Source: Ornithodoros turicata (Eukaryota > Arthropoda > Arachnida > Ixodida > Argasidae). From it: 64,000 nucleotides of DNA. Position 1 is the stretch's first letter, and each line of letters begins with the position of its first letter. The stretch spans positions 227,794,016-227,858,015 of the forward strand of contig NC_088201.1 in the NCBI RefSeq assembly GCF_037126465.1. Direction: 5' to 3'. The position numbers and the translations under genes were made by a program. Positions 48,280 through 58,659 of the stretch are shown piece by piece. The notes beneath the pieces were generated by a model. The model was not told the DNA's origin. It worked only from the letters and a program-made list of their open reading frames with translations, and did not search any database.

Positions 48280-48727
48280 TATCTGATATCTTACTGTACT
48301 CTGTCAGGAACGTAAGCCACACTCTTTAAGCAACACCATACCACCGAAAAATGACGAATTTCGCAAGCCTTTATCTAAAAAAACACCAAAAACCTGCCTC
48401 CAAAATTGTATATGTCGTAGGTAGTCCCTTATACTATGCACAGAAGAAAAATCAAAATTAGGACTTGATCGGTAGGCGCACTGCGAATTTTTTGCCACCC
48501 CTATGTGCGGAGCTTATTCAAGCAGTGGCACTGTGTTCCGCATATTGTAAAAGCCAATTTTCCAAAGGGCAAGTTCTTGTCAGATTTTCTTGTTAGGCTC
48601 TTTCGACGTTACATGCTATGTGGCTGCAGTCCTGGCAGTTACTCCTGGATGTTCCTGGCAAGGCAACACTCAAAGCGGTTTCAAGTTTACGTCCTGTGTT
48701 AATTCCCATTTCTTCAAGTATTTGGGA

Positions 48728-49404
48728 CAGAGTTGCAGAATTAAAATTCCGGAATTGGAATGATTTCGGAGTGACGCGCCGTTTTTAGCGCGCCGGAACG
48801 GAATGAGAATAAACTTAAGTCATCAGCTCTTGGGAATGGAATTTGAATGGAATTAGACCTGTTTGGGGCCGGAATAGAATGGCGAGCGAATGGCGTTAAA
48901 TTGATGGCCTCCAGCGCGCCGGTTTTTGAGCGGAGGCCACTCAAAGTAACTGTCTGGCAACAATTCTATCGAAGGTCGTCTATAATTTTGGATTACAACG
49001 CAAGAAAAACGTCCGCGCTTTGGACGCTAAACGTGTTGGCAATCTTGCTCGTAAACGCTCGTCGTGGCACTGGTTCGTGTTTTAAGATGCCAATGTTCGA
49101 AATAGAGGAACAAAAAATTCATCAAAATAGAGCAGTATACGATTTTTTGTCGGTTGGCTGTTCGTGGGATATCTAGTATACCGTTATATGTTTCTTTCCT
49201 TTTTGCTCTTTTTTCTGCGCTTACCAGTTCACCAGTTAATACTTATAGTGCATCACTTTAGCCCCGTAGTGGGAATGGGAATGTTCTTTTCTTGTGTGGA
49301 ATGAGAATGAGCCTCTGAGAACTTGAAAGGAATGGAATTTCGACTCGCGACCATTCCTCGGAATAGAATTCGAATTGAATGGATCAACCGATTCCGCAAC
49401 ACTG
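48728..49404. mobile_element. Non-autonomous hAT-type element, 677 bp
   Basis: A perfect 8-bp TSD, ATTTGGGA, lies at 48720-48727 and 49405-49412. The left end is CAGAGTTGCAGAATTAAAAT and, reverse complemented, the right end is CAGTGTTGCGGAATCGGTTG. Subterminal GGAATGGAAT-like words are abundant. No transposase. Confidence 0.9.
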
Positions 49405-49495
49405 ATTTGGGAGTGTTTCCGCTGTGCATATGCTTCCACCGACTTTCTTTTTTATATAACGGGTGTGACGTTAATGACTTCAGGTGATATATACT

Positions 49496-50568
49496 TGTAG
49501 CGGGGCGTGGACAACGACGAAGATGGCCACGCGCCTGGAGCCCCCGCCTCATTTCCACGGGCGCGGCCATGGGGACAGGCCATCCTCATCGCCTCTCCGT
49601 GGCATGTCATCACCGTCGGTCGGGACTCATGTAGAGGAACACCACCTCTTCTACATTTGGTGACCCGAACGATGAACATCAAGTTCGGAGCAATTCGCCC
49701 CTTCTCCATCCATTTGACAAAATCGACGAGCACTACCAAGGCAAGCTATCCCTGGAAGCCACTACGATTACCCGACGCATCACGACCGACACGCCGACCG
49801 CATCCGTCCCGCTTTCGTCCACGCTACCGATCCGATTGACCACGCACCGTCCGGACTCATCATCCCATGCGCCCACCGACCCGCTCCACGGCCTCCAGGG
49901 ACCGACCTGCGCTAACCACGGCTCCCGGCACACTCTCCACACCCCGCTTCATTTCCGCATCTCAACCCGCATCCGCTGCCGGCCGCGACATCTGAGCAAC
50001 GTGCTCCCTTGCCGGTTTCGGCAGTCGCGGCAGCCGACGCCACGGCACGCTTCAACCGGCGTCTCTGCAGTCAACACGGCTAACGCAGCCTCACTTCCTG
50101 GGACCCTACGAGCTCTCGCTCCCGTGCCGGTTGCGGCACGCTAGGTCACGACTCCTACCCACGATTCCAACGCCAGACCACGACTCCGACGACGTCAACG
50201 TTCATCTCTAGCAAACCTCATCTCGGCCGCTCTCGTCCTCTCTCACTCTCTTACTCACTCATCGACCACTGCCTACAACGTGTGTTGTGCCGCCCGTGGA
50301 CATGTCCAGCAGAGCGTGTCATCCACGGTCACTCTAGCTCTCTCCCTCTGGTATAGACGTGATTCTTCTATCTTTCTCATCGCCGCTCCGCGTCTGAGGG
50401 GTGAGCACTGTATCCGGCCGTGGACAACGACGAAGATGGCCACGTGCCTGGAGTACCTGCCTCAGTTCCACCGGCGCGACCATGGAGACAGGCCACCGTC
50501 ATCGCCTCTCCGTGGCATACCATCACCGTCGGTCGGGACTCATGTAGAGGAACAACACCTCCTCTACA
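49496..50568 (+). mobile_element. TRIM-like LTR retrotransposon, 1,073 bp
   Basis: Two direct repeats of exactly 160 bp (49496-49655 and 50409-50568), each starting TGTA and ending CTACA, act as LTRs. Two bases after the 5' LTR is TGGTGACCCGAACGATGAAC, a primer-binding-site-like sequence. A purine-rich GAGGGGTGAG precedes the 3' LTR. The 753-bp interior has only a short gag-like start (ATG at 49669) and no pol, so it depended on another element. TG..CA ends and small size fit a TRIM. The flanks show no matching TSD. Between-LTR differences are visible, so it is not brand new. Confidence 0.8.
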
Positions 50569-50902
50569 TTTAGCAACATACCGATTTCTTCGACCACGTC
50601 GGGCTGGTGCACAAATGGCTCACCCTGTGAGCTTCCTTCAACTGTGGGCGACATTACAGCTTGCTGTGGTTCGTGCAACTTTGCTGTGCAGCCAGGCCAT
50701 TTCTGTTACGCCTTAGGTTTGATCCTCTGGAACCACATTCTTTATGGCAGCTACGCTGATTTCCGAAGCAAAGCGAAAGTTCTTTGTCCGAAGCACTTTA
50801 TTCCTGTGTATGAGGTGGTAGACAGCGCAATACACACGGTCAGAGCTGTACAGCAAATAGGCCATTTAGGTAGGGGTGATTCCAGGACGACACAGTACAG
50901 TA

Positions 50903-51547
50903 ATGCATATGTTATCACATACTTTGTATAAGGGCACTCTGTGCACTTCTGTAGTTGAGGATGATGCGAAATTTTGCGCAAGGTGTCTTCCGAGAGTTTG
51001 TCGAACTGAAGAAGATATTCCAGAGGACTCGCTGTTGGGCACGTTGGTGACTATTCATGAAGATACAAAACACAGCGCGAGAAGACACGACGGAAGAAGA
51101 GAGTTTAGGACAGGCGCTGACTCCAACGAACAGTTTAATGACAAAAAAAAAGTACGCAGGCGCACAGCCGCCAACCCAGTCACCCCACCTCGGCCCAAAA
51201 GTGCAGACGCTCAGACAGACACAATCACTACCGCCTCGACAACATTCTCCTCTCCCCCGATAACAAAGACACAGAAGTTTGGCTCACACACTTACCGCCT
51301 CTATCCCCGATGTCGTGTCTTCTCGCGCTGTGTTTTGTATCTTCATGAAGAAGATATTGGACAGCGGCACCAGTCGGGCTGTTTCAGCAAGGTTCACAAA
51401 AGGTACTACTATGTATTAGCCTTGAATGTGTGCGTAAGACACTACACAACGACACTTTCTTCTGTGCGATTTCCGCCGTCCGAGGTCATGGAGGCACGGG
51501 AAAGGAAATGTTTTAAAGAATGCTGGAGGTCACTGCGTCTCTCCTGA
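50903..51547 (+). CDS. Unidentified cysteine-containing ORF with in-frame TIR insert
   Basis: I do not recognise the protein. The frame encodes VEDDAKFCARCLPRVCRTEED, VTIHE, then a 96-codon insert, then EEDIGQRHQSGCFSKVHKRY through to FPPSEVMEARERKCFKECW and a stop. A frame just upstream (50644-50931) has CCGSCNFAVQPGHFCY and could be an earlier exon: GTAGGGG at about 50871 and TTCTGTAG before 50956 would make an intron of about 85 bp. The CX2C pairs suggest metal binding. It lies between the arms of the long inverted repeat, so it may be a gene of that element. The start codon is uncertain. Confidence 0.35.
   Translation: MHMLSHTLYKGTLCTSVVEDDAKFCARCLPRVCRTEEDIPEDSLLGTLVTIHEDTKHSARRHDGRREFRTGADSNEQFNDKKKVRRRTAANPVTPPRPKSADAQTDTITTASTTFSSPPITKTQKFGSHTYRLYPRCRVFSRCVLYLHEEDIGQRHQSGCFSKVHKRYYYVLALNVCVRHYTTTLSSVRFPPSEVMEARERKCFKECWRSLRLS
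51062..51341. mobile_element. 280-bp MITE with perfect 30-bp TIRs
   Basis: The ends are GATACAAAACACAGCGCGAG and its exact complement, perfect for 30 bp. They are flanked by TTCATGAA at 51054-51061 and 51342-51349, an 8-bp TSD that is itself palindromic. Element plus TSD is 288 bp, divisible by three, and the frame of the surrounding ORF reads through it without a stop. Confidence 0.85.
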
Positions 51548-51794
51548 CATAATGTTACAGTAAGTATAGTTGTTTATAATCAGCCTGAACAGATGTACCT
51601 CTCACAGAGATGTAAAAGCATTCTGTTCTTCACGGGCTCCCAGCACTTGCAATGCATCTGTGACATCCAGCAAAAAAAAGTGTTAGCACATCTGGTTGCT
51701 CCACAATCTACATTCAGCGAATACAACACTCTTATGAACATAAATGCTCAAACGGCTTCAAACTGTGGCAACTACTTTCATGTGAAGACAGAAG

Positions 51795-52520
51795 TTGAAA
51801 GAACCTTTGGAAAATTCGATTTTACAACATGCGGGACGGGGTGCCACCGCTTGAATGCGCTCCGCGTACAGGGGCGGCAAAAAATTCACAGAAAAGTCCG
51901 AAATTCGATTTTTCTTCTGTGCATATTATATTTTCGAGGCAAGTTTTTGGTGTTGTTTTAGATAAACGCTTCCGAAATTCGTCATTTTTCGGTGGTAACG
52001 TACTGCTTAAACAGGTATCGCCTACATCCCTGACAGAGTAGAGTGACATATATAATTCGATAGCCTCTTGAATGAAAAATTAAATGGCATAAAGCTCAAT
52101 CTTATCAGTTTTTTACATCGTCCGCAAAGTTGCAGTGAATATGGTGCTTTTCGGCGCTATGAGTCAACTTCGATAGTTTTTTGCAGAAAAACAAAAAACT
52201 GACACAGCACTGCCAACCCAGAAGCCTATAGTGGCCTAGGTGGTCTAAACCCAGATCAAGAAATTACTACAATGCGACAAGAAATAGCCTTGTAGGGAAC
52301 GCTCAAACCTGCGCGCGACGACATCGTCTTCTGAGAGACTGTTTTTTCCTCCTCTCCTGTTTCCGGAACCGCGCAGCGCAGAGGTTTCCGAAAGCATTTA
52401 TTTCATATAACCCATCTATGGCTTCAAGATATATTTTTTTCCACTGTAACCTAACTTTAACCACTTTAACATCAAGTGTCCCCGATTGTTCGATTTGAGA
52501 TGGAACTAGCCTATAATGAT
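51795..52520. repeat. Long inverted repeat, right arm
   Basis: Partner of the arm at 46690-48575. It runs from the GAACCTTTGGAAAATTCGAT region to GGAACTAGCCTATAATG, and lacks the TA-flanked insert present in the left arm. 52521-53007 has nothing recognisable. Confidence 0.85.
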
Positions 52521-53011
52521 TGCATAAAAAACAGAAAAACTATTGCAGAAAAACATAAAACTTCATGCATGAAAGCCGATCTTAGCAGTTAAGCATTTTT
52601 ATCCCAACGACGCTGTTTTGTGCTCTAACAGATTTTGAAGATTTATAGCCCCTTGCTGCATGGTGGTCAACATCATTGACCACCCTCTATACTGTAACCA
52701 GCATAAAACATATCTTTTTTCTAACTGAATTTTTATGTTCTACAGGACATAATAAACAATTATATCATTAAACGACTCAGTTAATTCAACATAAATTTTT
52801 GTGCTTCAGAGAGTTAACAGCTGACGCTGCAATGCATGAATCTCCCCCGAATAATCTGCGCCATGTACAGGTGACATTTTGCCTGTGCACCTCCCCCAGG
52901 TGAAAGGAAAAGAAATTACCTAAACGGTAGAGTTGCTACATTTATTCAAGTGGCTCTCGCGCATTCACACGTTATTCTGTCCTTCAAGGTAAATCGTATT
53001 TTTCGTTACTT

Positions 53012-53562
53012 AAAGGGAGACTCCGCAGCAAAAACGTGTTGAGGTAACACTGCGACACCAATACGTACCGTACGATCGATATATCAGTGGCGATTTCAGC
53101 CAAGTGGCGCAGATAATTATAGAAAATGAATATTTTCGTGTGAGTGATTAGGTGCTCCTCCACAGAAAAGCAGTCCAGCAACACTGAGCTTCCCCTCACT
53201 GGTTTTCGTAGTGTACGGTTTCTGCATGTTTTGCTTTTATCGCCGGCGAATATTTTAGAACGAAATCGAGGAAGCAGATGACTGGAAGCAGGAAGCAGTC
53301 ACCTATGTGGCAAGAGGAAGTTAAGCGCGTACCCAAGAAGCAGCCGGTGGCCCACACGAGACCACTGGTGACGTCACGCACGGTACAGGAGGTAGGAGAG
53401 GAAACCTTCAGAAGTTTTGGTTTGGGTCTGAGCTTCCCAGCTCTTTTGGCAACTAACGAGTTCCCGACTGCCAAACAAACTTAATTTCTCATTTCCGAAG
53501 AATGTATCGAACTTATTCACACAGTCATTATAACAGTTTTGGATTGTCCCGGAGTCTCCATG
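53012..53562. mobile_element. Probable TTAA-type TIR element, decayed right end
   Basis: The left end after TTAA (53008-53011) is AGGGAGACTCCGCAGC. The right end CCCGGAGTCTCC is its partial complement, but the expected TTAA is lost. Interior ORFs are short and unrecognised. Confidence 0.4.
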
Positions 53563-55189
53563 CAATGACCACGTGAGCGTTTAGGACGAAACTCCGGCAG
53601 GTGTGCATAATCGTCCAGTGCATATCTCATATGGCCATGAAAATCATGTCACACGATATGCAGTGGCAGCATCCTGTCACATCTGACAAACGATGTCAAC
53701 GCGAACGTCCTCATCATAATACAGTTGGCTCAGCAAGTGAAACAATTTGAGGTAGCTCCCCTCCCACTAAAGGACTATAGTTGATACTCTTACTTGTAAA
53801 ATGTACATCACTGTACAAGAAAATAAACGACAACCAAGGAACATACGACCTTGTTCTGCTAACTCTAGTATTCTTCCTTTCAAGGACACGGAAGCATCTA
53901 AGAAGAAATTAGCTCGCTGCATAGTGACTCAAATGGTGATGTTCGCACACATGGGCGAGGTGAGTTTCCCACCCGATAGATAAAACGTGGAAATTATGAG
54001 AACGAAGTCCTTCGTCCTCATTTGGAACACTGTGTAACTCAACTTCCGTTATTTCCTCCCGGTTATTGGATTCGAACAATGTTCACCGTATCAAGTCTCT
54101 TACTACCGAGAGCAAATACATGTTTGGAATGTCGTAACATGATAGCAAAAAAACAAGCCATCTGTATTGATAACCTGCCAGCATTACAGTCAATTATGCT
54201 ATACTGACCTGTCTTCAGAAATCGAGAGGCGCAACTACGACTCCGATCATCATCAGCGTATGGTTGTCGTTGTTCCCTCTGCTGTCTGACTTTTCGGACT
54301 ATATTTCGATATCTGTGCACAATGATGCGTGGGTTACCTTTGTCAGTCTCTGAGTCCAGAGTGCTTGCTTAAAACGGAGTAAGGGTACAAAATAACGGTG
54401 GGCCAAGGTCGCACAAGGTCACCCTGGTGGACCAAAGAGTTGAGGGTAGCTACTCTCTGCGTTGTAGAATTTTCTTTGAATGCAAGGATCGAAGGATAAT
54501 ACATCATTTCCAATATTTCTTAAATTTCCAAGGATAATACTTTTGGCTGCAACTCGATCTTCTAAGAAACACACATACCAAAAACTATTATATTGTGGAG
54601 ATTGAACTCGTAAAAGGGACTATCGCAACCGGAAAGATAAGAATGAGAGAGTTACGGTATGTTCGGTATGGTTTCACAGCTTACGTGCTCAAATTACACT
54701 TCCTAAAACAACATAATAATGTAATCAACGAGTTTTAAAGATCCGCTTTCCCTCTGCAGCTAAGCCCGAATGACGCACACGAATAGGGCGCAGCGCTGGT
54801 GATCGTCCGCGAGTTCATTTGCGTTGCGTTTGCACAGCAACATGCTAAGTGAAGAAGACTTCGGTAGATACACAGACCTGAGCTGACCAGTGCGAGTGCT
54901 GACTCGACCATGTTCCCTGGAGCACACCGTTACGCTCGTGGCTATACAAACACGTACGACGCTGACAAAAACCAGCATTCCACGAGCCGATCTCAGGCGC
55001 CTACTCGACCGCATACGCCATCACACCCGCCAGGCGGTCGGGCACCAAGGTCTCTTTATGGCTTCCTGGTTAGCCCAGTCCGCATCAAAGGGCATTCACT
55101 GATTGGCCTTGTCCAAGTGACGATTGCAGAGAGAGAGTTCCAGCATGCTCTCAAAGTCCGTCGTCTGCACTTGCCACACATTACACCAG
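53563..55189. other. No gene recognised
   Basis: ORFs up to 130 codons occur near 54900-55300 but overlap the SINE and lack domains. Nothing else is supported. Confidence 0.4.
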
Positions 55190-55472
55190 TTTTTTTTTTA
55201 AATTCCGCGTTAGCACCGCGAAGCAACTGTGGCTCTGAGCGGCGTACAGACGTGGACAGATGGAGAGAGTACAGCAGGAGGGAGTGGGGAACAGGGGGTT
55301 AGTATACGTTCTGGGTCGACTTCAGGGGAACTGTGGCGACATTCGTCTGGAAAGCTTCGGAAAACCCAGGGGAAGCCTCTGGACAGCACAGCCGGTGACA
55401 GGATTGGAACCCGTGTCACCTTCCCGGTCTCGGCGTGAAAAGCGATCATCCTAACCCCTAAGCCACGGGAGC
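55190..55472 (-). mobile_element. tRNA-derived SINE (tRNA-Val-like head)
   Basis: On the minus strand it starts GCTCCCGTGGCTTAGGGGTT, an A box. It passes GATCGCTTTTCACGCCGAG, close to a tRNA-Val(CAC) anticodon arm, and has a B box GGTTCCAATCC. A body of about 200 bp follows and ends in a run of A (plus-strand T run at about 55192-55200). Head, body and A tail define a SINE. It resembles the Ruka-type SINEs described from ixodid ticks, from memory and not checked. No convincing TSD was seen. Confidence 0.75.
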
Positions 55473-56336
55473 TGGTACATCAAATTCCACAGACAAAAAT
55501 CCGCTAATATGCGTCGGATCTACGGCGTCATTGTCAGTGATGGGCGAGGAGTAAAATGACAAGAGAGACTACACTGACATGAGACTATCATAAAAACTAT
55601 CATAAAATGATAGTCTCGGAATGGACCCCGGCGGACGCGATAGTCCCATTAGGCGACGGGTAGGCACGCGTTCGAGTTTCTCCTGAGGGAGGGAAAAGAA
55701 GGACCACAGCGCAGCAAGCTGGCTAGGAAAGCCCAAAAACGATTATTGAGAGGTTAGTTCGCTGATAGCGTCCAGCGGCGTCATCTGTTCTGCCGTGCTT
55801 AAGCGAGTGTTACAGGAGCAGTCGAGCTCCCTCACTACTACCGCCATTCTTCTCAATTTCCTCACTAATGCCAGTGGATTTTACAGCGTTAGGATACCTT
55901 TTGTAGTGTTTGACGATGACTGAGGCTCGCGCTATCGCACATCTGACGATCAGCTGTTCGACAGCTGCAGCTCCAGTTGATTCGAACCAGAGTAAAACGC
56001 TGCTTCCACACGAACCCTCACGTATTGTGGTTATTTCATAGCTACAGCATCACGGTTGTTATATGTTTAATCAGCGTTGCATATAGCATTCGGAAGAACT
56101 TCGCCTGTTTACGCCATTGCGGTTCTGTGCAGTGACCTGTTTCAGAATAGTAATACTCGTCAGTTTAGTTGGCAGGCACGAAAAGGCTTCAGAAGACCGA
56201 TCCAGTGCCACATCATGATATGTCTTCTTGTTGTTATGATGGTCTTGACGTCACATCAATCGAGCTTAATAACACAGACATCACAACACTGTTGTGTATC
56301 AACACAAGATACAAGGGTTCTTCTCTCTTTTTGCAG
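55473..56336. other. No gene recognised
   Basis: A short palindrome, GAGACTATCAT with ATGATAGTCTC, lies near 55580-55618. Nothing else is recognised. Confidence 0.4.
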
Positions 56337-56399
56337 AAATATTTTCAACGTGCAAACTTTACTATGGGCATGTTACGCCGTGGCCTACACGATATTGAG
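56337..56399 (+). CDS. Candidate 63-nt internal exon
   Basis: TTCTTCTCTCTTTTTGCAG immediately precedes it and GTACGTGTG follows, a strong acceptor and donor. The 21 codons read KYFQRANFTMGMLRRGLHD plus two, without a stop, and the length is in frame. I do not recognise the protein. The frame is also open on both sides, so it may be part of a longer unspliced frame. A Harbinger-like element is inserted about 100 bp downstream. Confidence 0.3.
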
Positions 56400-56500
56400 G
56401 TACGTGTGAATCCGATTCATTCAACCTCAAAGCTGGAAGTACTAGTAACTACACCTACTATGTGTGTCGCTACATTTAATGAGAAGATATATGTCAATCA

Positions 56501-56957
56501 GAGTGCGTTTTTTTATTCTACCCGGGTAACCCCCGGGTTACGCACCACGTGACCCGAGTGAGATGTCACGTGACCTGTGGGTAGGTATCCCCGTTTAGAA
56601 ATTTTCGCCCATTACGAGTAACGCCCGTCTCAGCGAACATGGCGGCTGAGGCAGACGACGTTTTTGACGAGGACATGATTGTAGAAGTTGCGGCACTTGT
56701 GCTGCTTGGAGCATTTAACGAAGGGGAAGATGATCACGAAGGAAGAAAAAGGCATGCATCCAACGAAACAACAGTCGTGCTCCTCTGCTGCCCACCTGCT
56801 GAGCTGGGTCAGTGAGAGTAGGTCCCCAGAGTAACCTTCGAGCGACGAGAGTTGAATTTTCGCCGGTAGGTTATGACGTCACTTCCGTCACCCTCGATTT
56901 TTCACCCAGTAAGGGTTACCCCCCAAATTACCCGTGTAGAATAAAAAAAACGCACCC
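56501..56957 (+). mobile_element. Harbinger-like internally deleted element, copy 1 (457 bp)
   Basis: The left end is GAGTGCGTTTTTTTATTCTA and, reverse complemented, the right end is GGGTGCGTTTTTTTTATTCTA cut to 20 bases as GGGTGCGTTTTTTTTATTCT. A 3-bp TSD, TCA, flanks it (56498-56500, 56958-56960). Three-base TSDs with GGG-type ends fit PIF/Harbinger. It shares ends and interior with 60800-61394 in the opposite orientation. Confidence 0.85.
56639..56815 (+). CDS. Residual N-terminal coding segment of a Harbinger-like element, 58 aa
   Basis: ATG at 56639 begins MAAEADDVFDEDMIVEVAAL and the frame runs to TGA at 56813-56815. It is very acidic, then basic (EGRKRHASNE). The same reading is kept, on the minus strand, in copy 2, where the ATG is changed to ATA. 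Copy 2 continues with a further segment (LKPPKYARNRKVKRL) deleted here. I take it as the first coding part of the parental transposon. The function is unproven and the catalytic domain is absent. Confidence 0.45.
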   Translation: MAAEADDVFDEDMIVEVAALVLLGAFNEGEDDHEGRKRHASNETTVVLLCCPPAELGQ

Positions 56958-56960
56958 TCA

Positions 56961-58659
56961 GGTTGACAGATGATGCTTCTAAGAGCTTTTAGAAATGCAG
57001 TGACATACAGTGTGCTGGTACGCATCGTGGACGCCACAATAATCGATTTTTCATCAAAGTGCGTAAGCAACATAATCAGCAATGATCAAAAAGAAAGACA
57101 CGTTTTTGACATTTGTGGACAGGGGAGACTTGCAGAGCATTTTGCAGGACACCCTTTTTGAGACCAAGCACCCTGTTATCCAAAGATTAGGAGACACTAT
57201 GGCAGAATTAACGCGAATCCTTCGCGCTGTTTCACCAACGCCGATAGCTGTCGAGTCCACCTGAGATATGACGATTGCGTCTGTGCGCAGGGGAGAATCT
57301 GCACGTCTGCGCATGCGCTGTGGATGGGTGGAGGTACAGTCGCTTTTCTGGACTGTAGTGCCATTGATAGCGCTTCAGTTAGGGAAGCGCCATGAGATTC
57401 GCACACCAGGGCTGCGACTGCCTTCGCCTCGCACATGATGCGCGGATTCCTTTATGACATGCATCCGGTGTCTTTTTCATTTTATCTTCGTGGTCATTGT
57501 TTACGAATGGAATTCCGAAATTCGCTCAGTTAACGACATTTTTGTGACCTTAATCACTGTGCGTAAACGTACGGGAGGTACAGGTGGTTGGACAATGCAG
57601 CCCGGGGTGCAATGTCTGCTCGCATCTTCCAAAACGGTGCCAGACTCAAAAACTTTCAAAGTTGGCTGATTACACGCATTGTTGCACGGTGTGTCACACG
57701 GTTGCATTTGCACGGTGAAGAACGTGACTCTGCGACCATAAGGGGTACACACCGGGTTTTGACGGAAGTGTGTGCGTTCTCGCAATGTGCAGCTCATGAA
57801 CCATACAAGGCTGCTGTCTGTGTAGCATCCCGTTTTCTTTCCATATCATGTCTAACTTTGATCCAAACTAACGCTCTCGCATCCCTGTTCTTTCAGTTTT
57901 TTCTGGAGGCCCAGGTAGGAGTAGTACAAAAAGAGAAAGAAAAAAAAATAATAATCCAAACAACGAGCGTATGCATCACAAATGTATTACAAGCGACTCA
58001 GGATCGTCAACAAAAACAGGTTTACGGAATCCACGGACACAGCAGCGCCTGTTAAAGCACTCCAATCTTCCATTGTACGCGGAGAGAATGATAATTTATG
58101 ATGATTATGATGATTCGGTTTTTTGGGGGGCATTGGCGACTATGTATCATAATGTGCAATTGCAATGATAAGAAGGAACTAGTTAGAAGAAAACACCATG
58201 TTCATTTAGAATATTTCATGAATGTACAAAATGAACTGAGGGAGTGTGTGGAGGCGGGGTAGTTGGTGTACATTCATCTTTTTCGATCTTTCTACGTTCT
58301 TTGTCCACGTTTTTGTGCTGCTTAGTCACGATGTATAAAATCATCATTCAACAATTGCAAATGGTTAAGAATTGCGACGTCTTTCAAGAAATTAAATGCT
58401 GTACGAAAAGGGAAGTTAGCTACGTCACCCAACAAGCGCTAGCTGTAGAGGTAAGAAGTACTTGTCAAACCCGCTGAAATGATGTTTGCGGTGTCTGCTA
58501 TGTGATGAGTATATGGAGCGCCGTTCACCACAATGGTGTACCGCACTGTTCACCACAATGGGAGTATTCAGCTGGCTCCTCCCCTCGAAAAGTATGGCCG
58601 ATTCTTCGGCGTGATCGTACCACACATTGCAGCCGGCGCTCTAGGTTCTGGGTCCAGCA
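56961..58659. other. Unassigned; possible broken gene near 56961-57264
   Basis: Frames on both strands at 56961-57264 stay open for 60-86 codons (plus: FVDRGDLQSILQDTLFETKH near 57105), without a domain I recognise. The phrase CACGTCTGC.CATGCGC.GTGGATGGG near 57302 also occurs near 4455, marking a dispersed repeat. 57480-58659 has nothing supported. Confidence 0.3.

Larger units (their letters stand above)
46690..48575. repeat. Long inverted repeat, left arm (interrupted)
   Basis: The reverse complement of 51795-52520 aligns along this arm with roughly four in five bases the same by eye. The arm starts near ACTATAGGCTAGTGCCAT and passes GAGCGTTCCCTACAAGGCTAT and GATCTGG. It is then cut by the TA-flanked element at 47157-48279, and continues through ACCACCGAAAAATGACGAAT to TTCCGCATATTGTAAAA. 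Without the inserted element each arm is about 0.73 kb. Confidence 0.85.

Noticed and set aside
49507..50144. Pro/Arg/Ser-rich ORFs
   Set aside because: They come from the GC-rich LTR and interior of the TRIM-like element and shift frame between its two LTRs. Only a short gag-like start is plausible.
54890..55302. A 130-codon ORF
   Set aside because: It runs into the antisense of the SINE and has no recognised domain.
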